A DNA stretch of 7,275 bases from Lysobacteraceae bacterium. GTDB lineage: Bacteria > Pseudomonadota > Gammaproteobacteria > DSM-19610. The stretch is from positions 1 through 7,275 of the forward strand of contig JAIVHA010000032.1 of the NCBI GenBank assembly GCA_020201295.1. Reading direction: 5' to 3'. The position numbers and the translations under genes are program-made. Positions within the stretch are counted from its first letter, which is position 1. The number at the start of each line of letters is the position of its first letter. The notes beneath the pieces are model-generated. The model made no database searches. It was not told where the DNA came from and saw nothing but the letters and a program-made list of their open reading frames with translations. Shown here piece by piece: positions 1-5,395 of this stretch.

Positions 1-740
1 ATCTCACGGTGACCATTACCGACGCGATGGGCAACCAGACTGTCCTGGCCCCGGGCAATCCTGCGGTGCGCGCCGTCGTCAATTTCTACCCGGATCCGGT
101 CTCCAATGTGGTCGTCTCGCGCGAGGCCGGACTGGATACCAGCGCCTATGCGGGTAATTATGCCTCCCAGATCATGAACAACTACACGGGCGGTGACAAG
201 GACTGGTGGCAGACCGTGGTGTTCGTGGATCTGCCACTGGGTATGTTCGAAGGAGATGCAACGGTGCTGCTTAACACTCCACAGGAATCTGCCACATCGG
301 TCGTGACCATCGTTCCTGGTACGGGTTCGCCCAATCCGTTCAGTGCCTATTTCCCCTGGGGCACGTCGTTCAATATGACAGAGCCCCAGTTGCAGTCCTT
401 ATCCCGAGCCAGCCACTACGAGGTGAGCTTCACAGGCGGTGTGGTGCCGGCCGGCATCCAGCTTCAGCTGTCCCACGACCCAGACATCGATCAGGGAGGG
501 AGCGGGCGCGCTGTGGTCATTAACCCGGTCGGTGTGGTTAAGAACGTCCACTGGGTGGACAACGGCACGACTATCACGGTCATGCTCTTGCCAGCTTCGG
601 GTGGGACATTCATCGATATGCGTGACTTCAAGTTCTATGTTGCCGGAGGGGTGGGTAATCTGGCGATCTCGTCCGTGCAGGCATATGACCTGAATGGTAA
701 TTCAGTAACAGGGGTGGCAGCGAATATCACGCTACGTTGA
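1..740 (+). CDS. C-terminal part of a probable exported beta-rich protein, family not recognised
   Basis: The reading frame is open from the left edge (first full codon at position 3) to a TGA at 738-740, so about 245 C-terminal residues are visible and the true start lies outside the window. The GTG at 9 is only an in-frame valine codon. The visible part has no cysteine, only three lysines, many Gly, Asn, Asp, Thr and Val residues, and alternating hydrophobic stretches such as WWQTVVFVDLPL and TTITVMLLPA. This is typical of Ig-like or cohesin-like beta-sandwich repeats in secreted or surface proteins. Two similar-sized halves are separated by a Gly/Ser/Pro linker around GTGSPNPF. No sorting signal, transmembrane helix or catalytic motif is visible at the C-terminus. 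Acidic residues outnumber basic ones, as in proteins exposed to salt. I do not recognise the family and assign no function. Confidence 0.7.
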   Translation, partial: LTVTITDAMGNQTVLAPGNPAVRAVVNFYPDPVSNVVVSREAGLDTSAYAGNYASQIMNNYTGGDKDWWQTVVFVDLPLGMFEGDATVLLNTPQESATSVVTIVPGTGSPNPFSAYFPWGTSFNMTEPQLQSLSRASHYEVSFTGGVVPAGIQLQLSHDPDIDQGGSGRAVVINPVGVVKNVHWVDNGTTITVMLLPASGGTFIDMRDFKFYVAGGVGNLAISSVQAYDLNGNSVTGVAANITLR

Positions 741-792
741 CCCGGGGTACACGAGGAGGCGTGCATGCCGGCAGTGTAGCGGAAAGACATTG

Positions 793-825
793 AAAGGGGG
801 ACAGATTTGAAATCTGCCCCCTTTT
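793..825. terminator. Bidirectional rho-independent-like terminator between convergent genes
   Basis: A hairpin with arms AAAGGGGG(A)CAGATT and AATCTGCCCCCTTT closes on a 3-nt TGA loop. The only irregularity is one unpaired A at 801. T-runs follow the stem on both strands (TTTT at 822-825; TTTC on the minus strand). It lies 52 bp after the stop of the plus-strand protein and 16 bp beyond the stop of the minus-strand DsrE-like gene, so it can end transcription from both sides. From memory, the GGGGACAGATTT core resembles sequences found beside IS200-like/RAYT transposases in proteobacteria; this was not searched. Confidence 0.75.
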
Positions 826-841
826 CCTATGCCCTTTTGTA

Positions 842-1216
842 TCAGGGTTTGATGTAGGTATAGCCCTGGACCTGCAGGATGCTCAGCTGGGCTACGCCGG
901 AGGGGATGATATCCCCCTCGGCCACCCCGTACAGGGCTTCCTTGGGAATGTTGCGTCCCTTCAGGGTGTTGGCGCAGACCTGGAACTGCACGCCGTCCAT
1001 CTTCAAGCCATCGATGCGTGCCTGCATGTTCTGGTCGGCGTTGGCGGTCTTCATCCTGGTCTTGGACTGCTGGTCGGGGAACAGCACCATCGACAGACCG
1101 TCACCGTGCATGACCACCTTGATATCCAGGTTCTCCGCGCCCAGGGCATTGATGTGGTTGCGGACGTTGCCCAGGGCGGCCGCCTGCTGCTGGGCGTCAC
1201 CGCCATTGATTATTCC
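842..1216 (-). CDS. DsrE/DsrF-like family protein, 5' end lost or start unresolved
   Basis: The frame ends at TGA 842-844. Reading back from there gives a typical small DsrE-family protein: INGGDAQQQAAALGNVRNHI (first helix of the fold), LDIKVVMHGDGLSMVL (second strand), then VQFQVCANTLKGR with the conserved cysteine, and an ending VQGYTYIKP. DsrE-like proteins act in sulfur-relay or related thiol chemistry; the exact substrate is unknown. The first conventional start codon in frame is GTG at 1117, which would delete strand 1 and helix 1 and has no Shine-Dalgarno sequence. Family-like sequence continues upstream to about 1216. Beyond that the frame stays open but reads YRCASCGFLCHQAT, which does not look like the family N-terminus, and contains no ATG, GTG or TTG back to 1360. 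A normal N-terminal strand or signal peptide is therefore missing. The gene follows pirin in the minus-strand cluster. It is either a 5'-truncated pseudogene, a frameshifted gene, or starts at a non-standard codon. Confidence 0.6.
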   Translation of the reverse strand, partial: GIINGGDAQQQAAALGNVRNHINALGAENLDIKVVMHGDGLSMVLFPDQQSKTRMKTANADQNMQARIDGLKMDGVQFQVCANTLKGRNIPKEALYGVAEGDIIPSGVAQLSILQVQGYTYIKP

Positions 1217-1274
1217 CGTAGCCTGGTGACAGAGAAATCCACAAGAGGCGCAGCGATATACCAGCGGAATTCGC

Positions 1275-2132
1275 CTAGAGGGTGTGGAAACCGGCCCGAG
1301 TACGTACCAGGCGACCCTCCCGGTAGTCGGCCAAGGCCTGTTCGATCTCCACGCGGTGGTTCATGACGAAGGGGCCATGTTGCACGATCGGTTCCCCGAT
1401 GGGCCGACCGGCCACCACCAGGGCACGCAGACCCTGTGTCTCTGCCTGGATTTCCAGTCCTTCGCCCTCACCCAGCACGGCCAGGTGCTGCCGCGGGACC
1501 TGGGTGCCGGCGATGTCGCCACTACCTTCGAATACATGCACGAAGGCCGTATGACCGGCGGGCAGATCGAGGGTGAAGTGTGCGCCGGCGTCGAGGGACA
1601 GGTCGAGGATGCGTGGCTCGGTATGCGGGTCACGGACCGGCCCTTCCTGTTCGCCATGACGGCCGGCCAGCAGGCGGATACGGCTGCCCGTTGACTGGAT
1701 CTCCGGTATTCCCTCCGGTTGGATTTCCTGGTATTCCGGATCGCTCATCTTGGCGCTGGCCGGCAGGTTGATCCACAACTGGAAGCCGCGCATCAGGCCG
1801 TCGATCTGTTGTGGCATTTCCGAATGGATCACCCCGCTGGCCGCCTTCATCCACTGTGCGCCGCCCGGCCCCAGATCACCGCGATTGCCCATGCTGTCGC
1901 CATGGCGCATGTGGCCGTCGAGCATGTAGGTGAAGGTATTGAAGCCGCGGTGCGGATGTTCGGGAAAGCCGGCGCTGTAGTCATCGGGATCATCGCTGCT
2001 GAAGTGGTCCAGCAGCAGGAAGGGATCCAGGTGGCGACAGGCGGGGGTGCCGATGGTGCGATGCACATTGACCCCCGCCCCTTCGGTCACCTCCAGGGCG
2101 GGAACCAGCTGTGTGACGGGGCGCGGGGTCAT
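1275..2132 (-). CDS. Pirin family protein
   Basis: A 285-residue bicupin of normal pirin length. The N-terminal cupin carries the four metal ligands of the family: PEHPHRGF gives His59 and His61, and GVIHSEMP gives His103 and Glu105. These match His56, His58, His101 and Glu103 of human pirin. The family hallmark GGAQWMKAASGVIHSEMPQQ is complete. The C-terminal cupin (about residues 170-270) is present and, as usual for pirins, lacks an obvious metal site. The protein should be cytoplasmic and bind iron; bacterial pirins have been tied to quercetinase activity or to modulation of metabolic enzymes, and the role here cannot be read from sequence. The ATG lies 14 bp after the yceI stop, with GGGAGAAGG between as ribosome site, which implies co-transcription with yceI and cytochrome b561. 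Confidence 0.92.
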   Translation of the reverse strand: MTPRPVTQLVPALEVTEGAGVNVHRTIGTPACRHLDPFLLLDHFSSDDPDDYSAGFPEHPHRGFNTFTYMLDGHMRHGDSMGNRGDLGPGGAQWMKAASGVIHSEMPQQIDGLMRGFQLWINLPASAKMSDPEYQEIQPEGIPEIQSTGSRIRLLAGRHGEQEGPVRDPHTEPRILDLSLDAGAHFTLDLPAGHTAFVHVFEGSGDIAGTQVPRQHLAVLGEGEGLEIQAETQGLRALVVAGRPIGEPIVQHGPFVMNHRVEIEQALADYREGRLVRTRAGFHTL

Positions 2133-2146
2133 GGGCCTTCTCCCTT

Positions 2147-2725
2147 TTATTGGCGGATGCCTTCGATGGACAGGAACATCTCCACCTGGCGGGCCGCCGG
2201 TCCCAGGTTGTAGTCGATGCCGTAGTCGGCGAGCGTCAGGGTGGTGCTGCCCTCGAAACCACGACGATAGCCGCCCCAGGGGTCCTTGCCGTGACCCGTC
2301 TGTTTCACGTCGATGTCGATCTCGCGGGTGACACCGCGCAGGGTCAGCTTGCCGGTCAATACACCGGAATCCTCACCCGTTGCGGTATAGCTCGTACTGA
2401 CGAAGCGGGCCTCGGGGTACTTGCTGGTATACAGGAAGTCCTCGCCGCGCAGGTGACGGTCACGCTCGGCGTGGTTGGAGTCGATGCTGGCGGGATCGAT
2501 GGTGATTTCGACACGGGACGCTTCGGGTTTGTTTTCATCATAGGAGAAGCTACCGGAGAATTCGTTGAAGCGCCCCAGCAGCCAGCTGAAGCCCAGGTGG
2601 CTGATGCGGAACTGGATGAAGGCATGGGCCTTTTCCGTGTCGATGACATAGTCGGCGGCCGGGGCCAGGCCGGGCAGGGCCAGGACGGCGGCCAGCAGGG
2701 TGGCGAGGAAGGGTTTGCGGTTCAT
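2147..2725 (-). CDS. yceI: YceI family periplasmic lipid-binding-like protein
   Basis: A 192-residue protein, the usual YceI length. Residues 1-24 form a Sec signal peptide: MNRK, a hydrophobic core FLATLLAAVLALPGLA, and an APA-A cleavage region before DYVIDTEKAH. The mature part shows the YceI pattern: DxxKAHAFIQFRISHLGFSW near the start, GRFNEFSGSFSYD, the SIDSNHAERDRHLRGEDFL segment, then FVSTSY, LTLRGVTREI and a final LSIEGIRQ strand. The family forms a periplasmic lipocalin-like barrel that binds isoprenoid chains such as polyprenyl pyrophosphate or ubiquinone-8 in known structures. The ATG has an ideal ribosome site AAGGAG (2731-2736) five bases upstream. It starts 27 bp after the cytochrome b561 stop, the same partner order as E. 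coli yceJ-yceI, suggesting that the pair works with membrane quinones or electron transfer. Confidence 0.93.
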   Translation of the reverse strand: MNRKPFLATLLAAVLALPGLAPAADYVIDTEKAHAFIQFRISHLGFSWLLGRFNEFSGSFSYDENKPEASRVEITIDPASIDSNHAERDRHLRGEDFLYTSKYPEARFVSTSYTATGEDSGVLTGKLTLRGVTREIDIDVKQTGHGKDPWGGYRRGFEGSTTLTLADYGIDYNLGPAARQVEMFLSIEGIRQ

Positions 2726-2752
2726 GGCGACTCCTTGTGAGTGATGGGTAGG

Positions 2753-3301
2753 TCAGGGTTTGCCGCGCAGCATGCGTGTGAGCGTGCCGTCACGATCGAG
2801 AAAGTGGTGTTTCAGGGCCGCCAGGGCGTGCAGGGCCACCAGGCCGATCAAAGTGTAGGCCAGCCACTGGTGGACCAGGCCGGCGATGTCCTCCTGGTCG
2901 GGGATGGACGTCAGCGTGGCCGGTACGCGGAACAGGTCGAAAACGGCAATGGCGCGGCCATCGGCGGTGGAGATCAGGTAACCGCTCAGCATCAGCACGA
3001 ACAGCAGGGGGTAGAAGAAAACATGCAGCCAGCCGGACAGGCGTTTTTCCCAGCTCGCCAGCGAGGCCAGGGGCGCGGGGCGCGGGTTGCTATAGCGCCA
3101 GAATAACCGCAGCACCATGATGTCGAACAGGGTGATGCCGATGCTCTTGTGCAGGTCCGGCGCGCGCTGGTACCAGCCGTGATAGTAATCCAGTTCCACC
3201 ATCCACAGGCCGAGGCCGAACATGCCGAAGACCAGCAGGGCCACCAGCCAGTGCAGGGTGATACTGATATGGCCGTAGTGTTGTTGGCTGTTGCGCCACA
3301 T
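2753..3301 (-). CDS. Cytochrome b561 (CybB/YceJ-type membrane cytochrome)
   Basis: An inner-membrane di-heme b-type cytochrome of about 182 residues. Four hydrophobic helices are visible at roughly residues 12-36, 53-70, 92-112 and 140-163. Candidate heme ligands are His17 (ITLHWLVAL), His51 (APDLHKSIG), His144 (LVHQWLAY) and His158 (VALHALAAL), equivalent to the four ligands of E. coli CybB. The sequence GLWMVELDYYHGWYQRAPDL between helices 1 and 2 is a strong family signature. It probably oxidises quinol and passes electrons to a periplasmic partner. I chose the ATG at 3299-3301 (MWRNSQQHYGHISITLHW) because family members begin with a similar short stretch. A TTG at 3349 gives 16 more residues (198 in all) that look non-family. 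It is the first gene of the minus-strand cluster, just ahead of yceI. Confidence 0.9.
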   Translation of the reverse strand: MWRNSQQHYGHISITLHWLVALLVFGMFGLGLWMVELDYYHGWYQRAPDLHKSIGITLFDIMVLRLFWRYSNPRPAPLASLASWEKRLSGWLHVFFYPLLFVLMLSGYLISTADGRAIAVFDLFRVPATLTSIPDQEDIAGLVHQWLAYTLIGLVALHALAALKHHFLDRDGTLTRMLRGKP

Positions 3302-3379
3302 GTCCGCATCTCGATTCCGGTAGCTGGTGAACAGTTTGATCGTTGACAAATAAAGAATAAATACCTATTTTGTGAAATC

Positions 3380-3402
3380 ATTGTTCTGTTAAAGAGAACA
3401 AT
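3380..3402. promoter_or_regulatory. Dyad operator in the b561/lysR divergent region (LysR-box-like)
   Basis: ATTGTTCT and AGAACAAT form a perfect 8-bp inverted repeat separated by 7 bp (GTTAAAG). The size and symmetry fit LysR-type operators, and the site lies between cytochrome b561 and a LysR-type gene. It is 79 bp upstream of the b561 ATG in an AT-rich stretch (3345-3410) that should hold the cluster promoter. No clean -35/-10 pair could be assigned. Binding by the neighbouring regulator is inferred from position only. Confidence 0.4.
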
Positions 3403-3410
3403 AACGAATA

Positions 3411-3488
3411 CCCTCTTGTAGGAGCGGCCTTGGCCGCGAACAAGGTTTCTGCACACGGTTCGCGGCCAAGGCCGCTCCTACAAGGGGG
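3411..3488. repeat. Inverted pair of REP sequences (REPIN/BIME-like)
   Basis: Two 27-nt arms, 3415-3441 and 3458-3484, are perfect reverse complements around a 16-nt spacer. Pairing extends outwards with one G-T wobble and three C-G pairs to 3411 and 3488. Each arm begins CTTGTAGGAGCGGCC and contains its own inner palindrome GCGGCC-TT-GGCCGC. From family knowledge, GTAGGAGCGGC...GCCGCGA is the hallmark of gammaproteobacterial REP elements mobilised by RAYT transposases, and two inverted REPs make a REPIN. No RAYT gene is in the window. The unit sits between the dyad operator and the start of the lysR remnant. Its transcript would form a very stable hairpin, but there is no T-tract after it. 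Confidence 0.88.
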
Positions 3489-3505
3489 GCGAGGGTGCGG
3501 TGATG

Positions 3506-4098
3506 ATGCGCTTTGAATCGATGGAGACCTTCGTCCGGGCGTGGAATTCGACCTCGATTTCAATGACCGGCAGGTGGACCTGCTGGCGGAAGGCTTTGAT
3601 CTCGCGCTGCGCATTGGCGACCTGGAGGATTCCAGCCTGATTGCGCGCCGCCTGGCCCGCATCCGCAGTTGTGTCTGTGCCAGCCCGGAATACCTGCAAC
3701 GGGCCGGTACGCCCCGACGGCCCGAGGAATTGGCGCAGCATGCCTGCCTGACCTACAGTCTGGTGCCGGAGCCGGGGGTCTGGCGTTATCGCAACGCCGC
3801 CGGCAAGGCCGGCAGTGTACGGGTACCTTCACGCCTGCAGGCCAACAACGGGGATTTCCTCCATCGCGCGGCACTGGCAGGCCAGGGCATCGTCCTGCAG
3901 CCACTGTTCATCGTGCATGGTTTCCTCGCCGAGGGGCGCCTGTTGCCCCTGCTCACGGAATACGAGTGGCCCGCCACCAGTGCCCACGCCCTCTATCCCC
4001 ACACTCGCCACCTCTCGCACCGGGTGCGCGCCTTCATTGAATTTCTCTCCGATTGGTTCGCCGAGTCGGATGCAAAGCAGAACGGGATGGGTTTTTGA
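3506..4098 (+). pseudogene. LysR-type transcriptional regulator, DNA-binding domain deleted
   Basis: The ATG at 3506 encodes MRFESMETFVRA, a standard LysR-type N-terminus (start of the winged helix-turn-helix). Conserved sequence then breaks off. From 3535 it continues in another frame with PGVEFDLDFNDRQVDLLAEG, FDLALRIGDLEDSSLIARRL, CVCASPEYL and so on to TGA 4096-4098, an intact effector-binding domain of about 187 residues. Family members are about 300 residues, so roughly 105 residues (about 315 bp, leaving a frame change) are gone, including the recognition helix and linker. At the junction the bases CCGGGCG (3535-3541) fit both sides: the tail of VRA in the first frame and PGV in the second. 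This suggests deletion between short direct repeats. The remnant lies divergent to cytochrome b561-yceI-pirin, the expected place for their regulator. No functional repressor or activator can be made from it. Confidence 0.85.
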
Positions 4099-4229
4099 AG
4101 TGGATATCACTATATACCCGCCAGGCGAGTGCAACACGAACGCAGGATGGAAATTGGTAAATTGCCCGTTTTCCCCTGTTTTTTATTGAAAAAATCGGCT
4201 ATCACGTACATGGACGACAGCTTGCGGGC

Positions 4230-4258
4230 TTGTCATTCGCGGACAATGTACGTAGGGT
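4230..4258 (+). promoter_or_regulatory. Possible sigma-70-like promoter of the betaine operon
   Basis: TTGTCA (4230-4235, five of six bases of the -35 consensus) is followed after 17 bp by TAGGGT (4253-4258, three of six of the -10 consensus). The -35 overlaps the inverted repeat TTGTC-N7-GACAA (4230-4246), so a regulator bound there would cover it. The -10 match is poor and other promoters in this leader are possible. If used, it would give a leader of about 310 nt. Confidence 0.25.
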
Positions 4259-4547
4259 ATAGGAATGTTGCGAGGAGGAATCATTCCAACGCAACCGTCT
4301 GCGGGAATGCAGCATTCTCCAGGAAAACGCTTTTCAGCGCCCAAGGCGCGAGTTTTCACTCCGGTATCCAGACCGGGATCCATCAGCCCCGCCAGGGTGC
4401 TGTCGAACAGCAGGCCCGTCCTGCACAACATAATGAATCACGTCCGCCGCTGGCTGGATGAGATATCGCCTGAAACAACGATTTGTGCCGATTGCGGCAT
4501 GAAGAGCGCATGTCCAGCCGGCATGCGACGTCTCCTGCATTTTGCAG

Positions 4548-4561
4548 TTTGTGATCACAAA
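4548..4561. promoter_or_regulatory. Perfect 14-bp palindrome just upstream of GSMT
   Basis: TTTGTGATCACAAA is fully self-complementary and ends 15 bp before the ATG at 4577, directly before the ribosome site GGGA (4564-4567). It contains the CRP-like half sites TGTGA and TCACA, but with no spacer instead of the usual six bases, so it is not a standard CRP site. It could be an operator for another regulator, or an RNA stem of five pairs with a GATC loop next to the ribosome site. Confidence 0.4.
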
Positions 4562-4576
4562 ATGGGAAACACGCTC

Positions 4577-5395
4577 ATGCTAAATAGCAAACTTGAACAA
4601 GATTACGGTGAAGATCCCCTCGCGGTGCGCGAAACCGACAAGTACCAGGAGGAATACGTAAAATCCTTCGTGGAAAAATGGGATGAACTGATCGACTGGG
4701 ATGGTCGCGCCGAGGCGGAAGGCCATTTTTTCATCGACAAGTTGCGCGAACTCGGCGTCAAGAAAGTGCTCGATGTGGCTACCGGAACCGGCTTTCACTC
4801 CGTGGCCCTGCTGGAAGCCGGCTTCCAGGTCACCAGCGCGGACGGCAGCCCGGTAATGCTGGCCAAGGCCTTCGAGAATGCGCGCAAGCGTGGCCATATC
4901 CTGCGCACCATCCATGCCGACTGGCGCTGGCTGAACCGCGATGTGCATGACCTCTACGATGCCGTCATCTGCCTTGGTAATTCCTTTACGCACCTCCATG
5001 ATGAAAAAGACCGCCGCAAGGCCCTGGCCGAGTACTACGCCACGCTGCGCCACGACGGCATCCTGATCCTGGATCAGCGCAACTACGATGCCCTGCTCGA
5101 CAAACAGGTCAAGCCTACCCACAAGTATTACTACTGTGGTGATAACGTGACCGCCGAACCGGAACACGTGGATGAATCCCTGGCGCGTTTCAAATATACA
5201 TTCGGTGACAAGTCGGAATTCCATCTGAATATGTTTCCCCTGCGCAAGGCCTATATGCAACGGCTGTTGCGTGAGGTCGGGTTCCAGCGTGTGACCACCT
5301 ACGGGGACTTCAAGGAAACCTACCGGGAAAGCGAGCCGGACTTCTTCATTCATGTGGCGGAAAAATCCTATCAAACCGGGGAGGGTGACGAATGA
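4577..5395 (+). CDS. Glycine/sarcosine N-methyltransferase (GSMT), betaine synthesis
   Basis: Transfers methyl groups from S-adenosylmethionine to glycine, giving sarcosine and then dimethylglycine, the first two steps of de novo glycine betaine synthesis in halophiles. The 272-residue product has the length of the Halorhodospira halochloris enzyme and reads like it throughout: DPLAVRETDKYQEEYVKSFV, KWDELIDWD, the SAM-binding motif I VLDVATGTGFHS (residues 64-75), the acidic residue of motif II in TSADGSPVMLAKAFENARKR (Asp89), GHILRTIHADWRWLNRD, CLGNSFTHLHDEKDRR, LILDQRNYD, HKYYYCGDNV and DFFIHVAEKSY. I chose ATG 4577 because MLNSKLEQDYGEDP aligns with the known N-terminus and GGGA lies nine bases upstream. 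ATG 4562 (five more residues) and ATG 4265 (104 more) are in frame but less likely. The stop overlaps the next start (ATGA), so translation is coupled. It is probably induced by salt, but no regulator is encoded here. Confidence 0.93.
   Translation: MLNSKLEQDYGEDPLAVRETDKYQEEYVKSFVEKWDELIDWDGRAEAEGHFFIDKLRELGVKKVLDVATGTGFHSVALLEAGFQVTSADGSPVMLAKAFENARKRGHILRTIHADWRWLNRDVHDLYDAVICLGNSFTHLHDEKDRRKALAEYYATLRHDGILILDQRNYDALLDKQVKPTHKYYYCGDNVTAEPEHVDESLARFKYTFGDKSEFHLNMFPLRKAYMQRLLREVGFQRVTTYGDFKETYRESEPDFFIHVAEKSYQTGEGDE

Larger units (their letters stand above)
4099..4576 (+). other. Gene-free upstream/leader region of the betaine operon
   Basis: No convincing gene lies in these 478 bp. The frame of the methyltransferase is open upstream back to ATG 4265, but codon third positions there are far richer in A/T than in the downstream gene, and the known enzyme begins near 4577. 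Visible structures are nested inverted repeats at 4204-4253; hairpins GGAATG/CATTCC (4262-4287), GAATGC/GCATTC (4305-4317), GCGCC/GGCGC (4337-4349, flanked by GAAAAC at 4323 and GTTTTC at 4352), CCGGT/ACCGG (4361-4376), TGCTGT/ACAGCA (4398-4412) and CTGCA/TGCAG (4535-4547); and a 14-bp palindrome at 4548-4561. A strong AGGAGG at 4273-4278 is not followed by an ATG. I found no known riboswitch signature. Confidence 0.6.

Noticed and set aside
754..779. AGGAGG followed by ATG-CCG-GCA-GTG-TAG, a 4-codon mini-frame after the surface-protein gene
   Set aside because: Too short to support as a gene. It could be a chance match in the 3' untranslated region.
1719..2740. Plus-strand open frames at 1719-2213 and 2150-2740
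   Set aside because: Both mirror the minus-strand pirin and YceI genes, which have signal peptide, metal ligands and ribosome sites; the mirrors have none of these.
3302..3349. TTG start at 3349 for cytochrome b561
   Set aside because: It would add 16 polar residues not typical of the family ahead of an ATG that aligns with the usual N-terminus. Kept only as an alternative.
4548..4561. CRP site
   Set aside because: TGTGA and TCACA half sites are present but with no spacer instead of six bases, so standard CRP binding is not supported.
4260..4576. Riboswitch (glycine, SAM or SAH) in the betaine operon leader
   Set aside because: The leader has several hairpins, but I could not match the conserved cores of these classes. 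Covariance-model searches would be needed.
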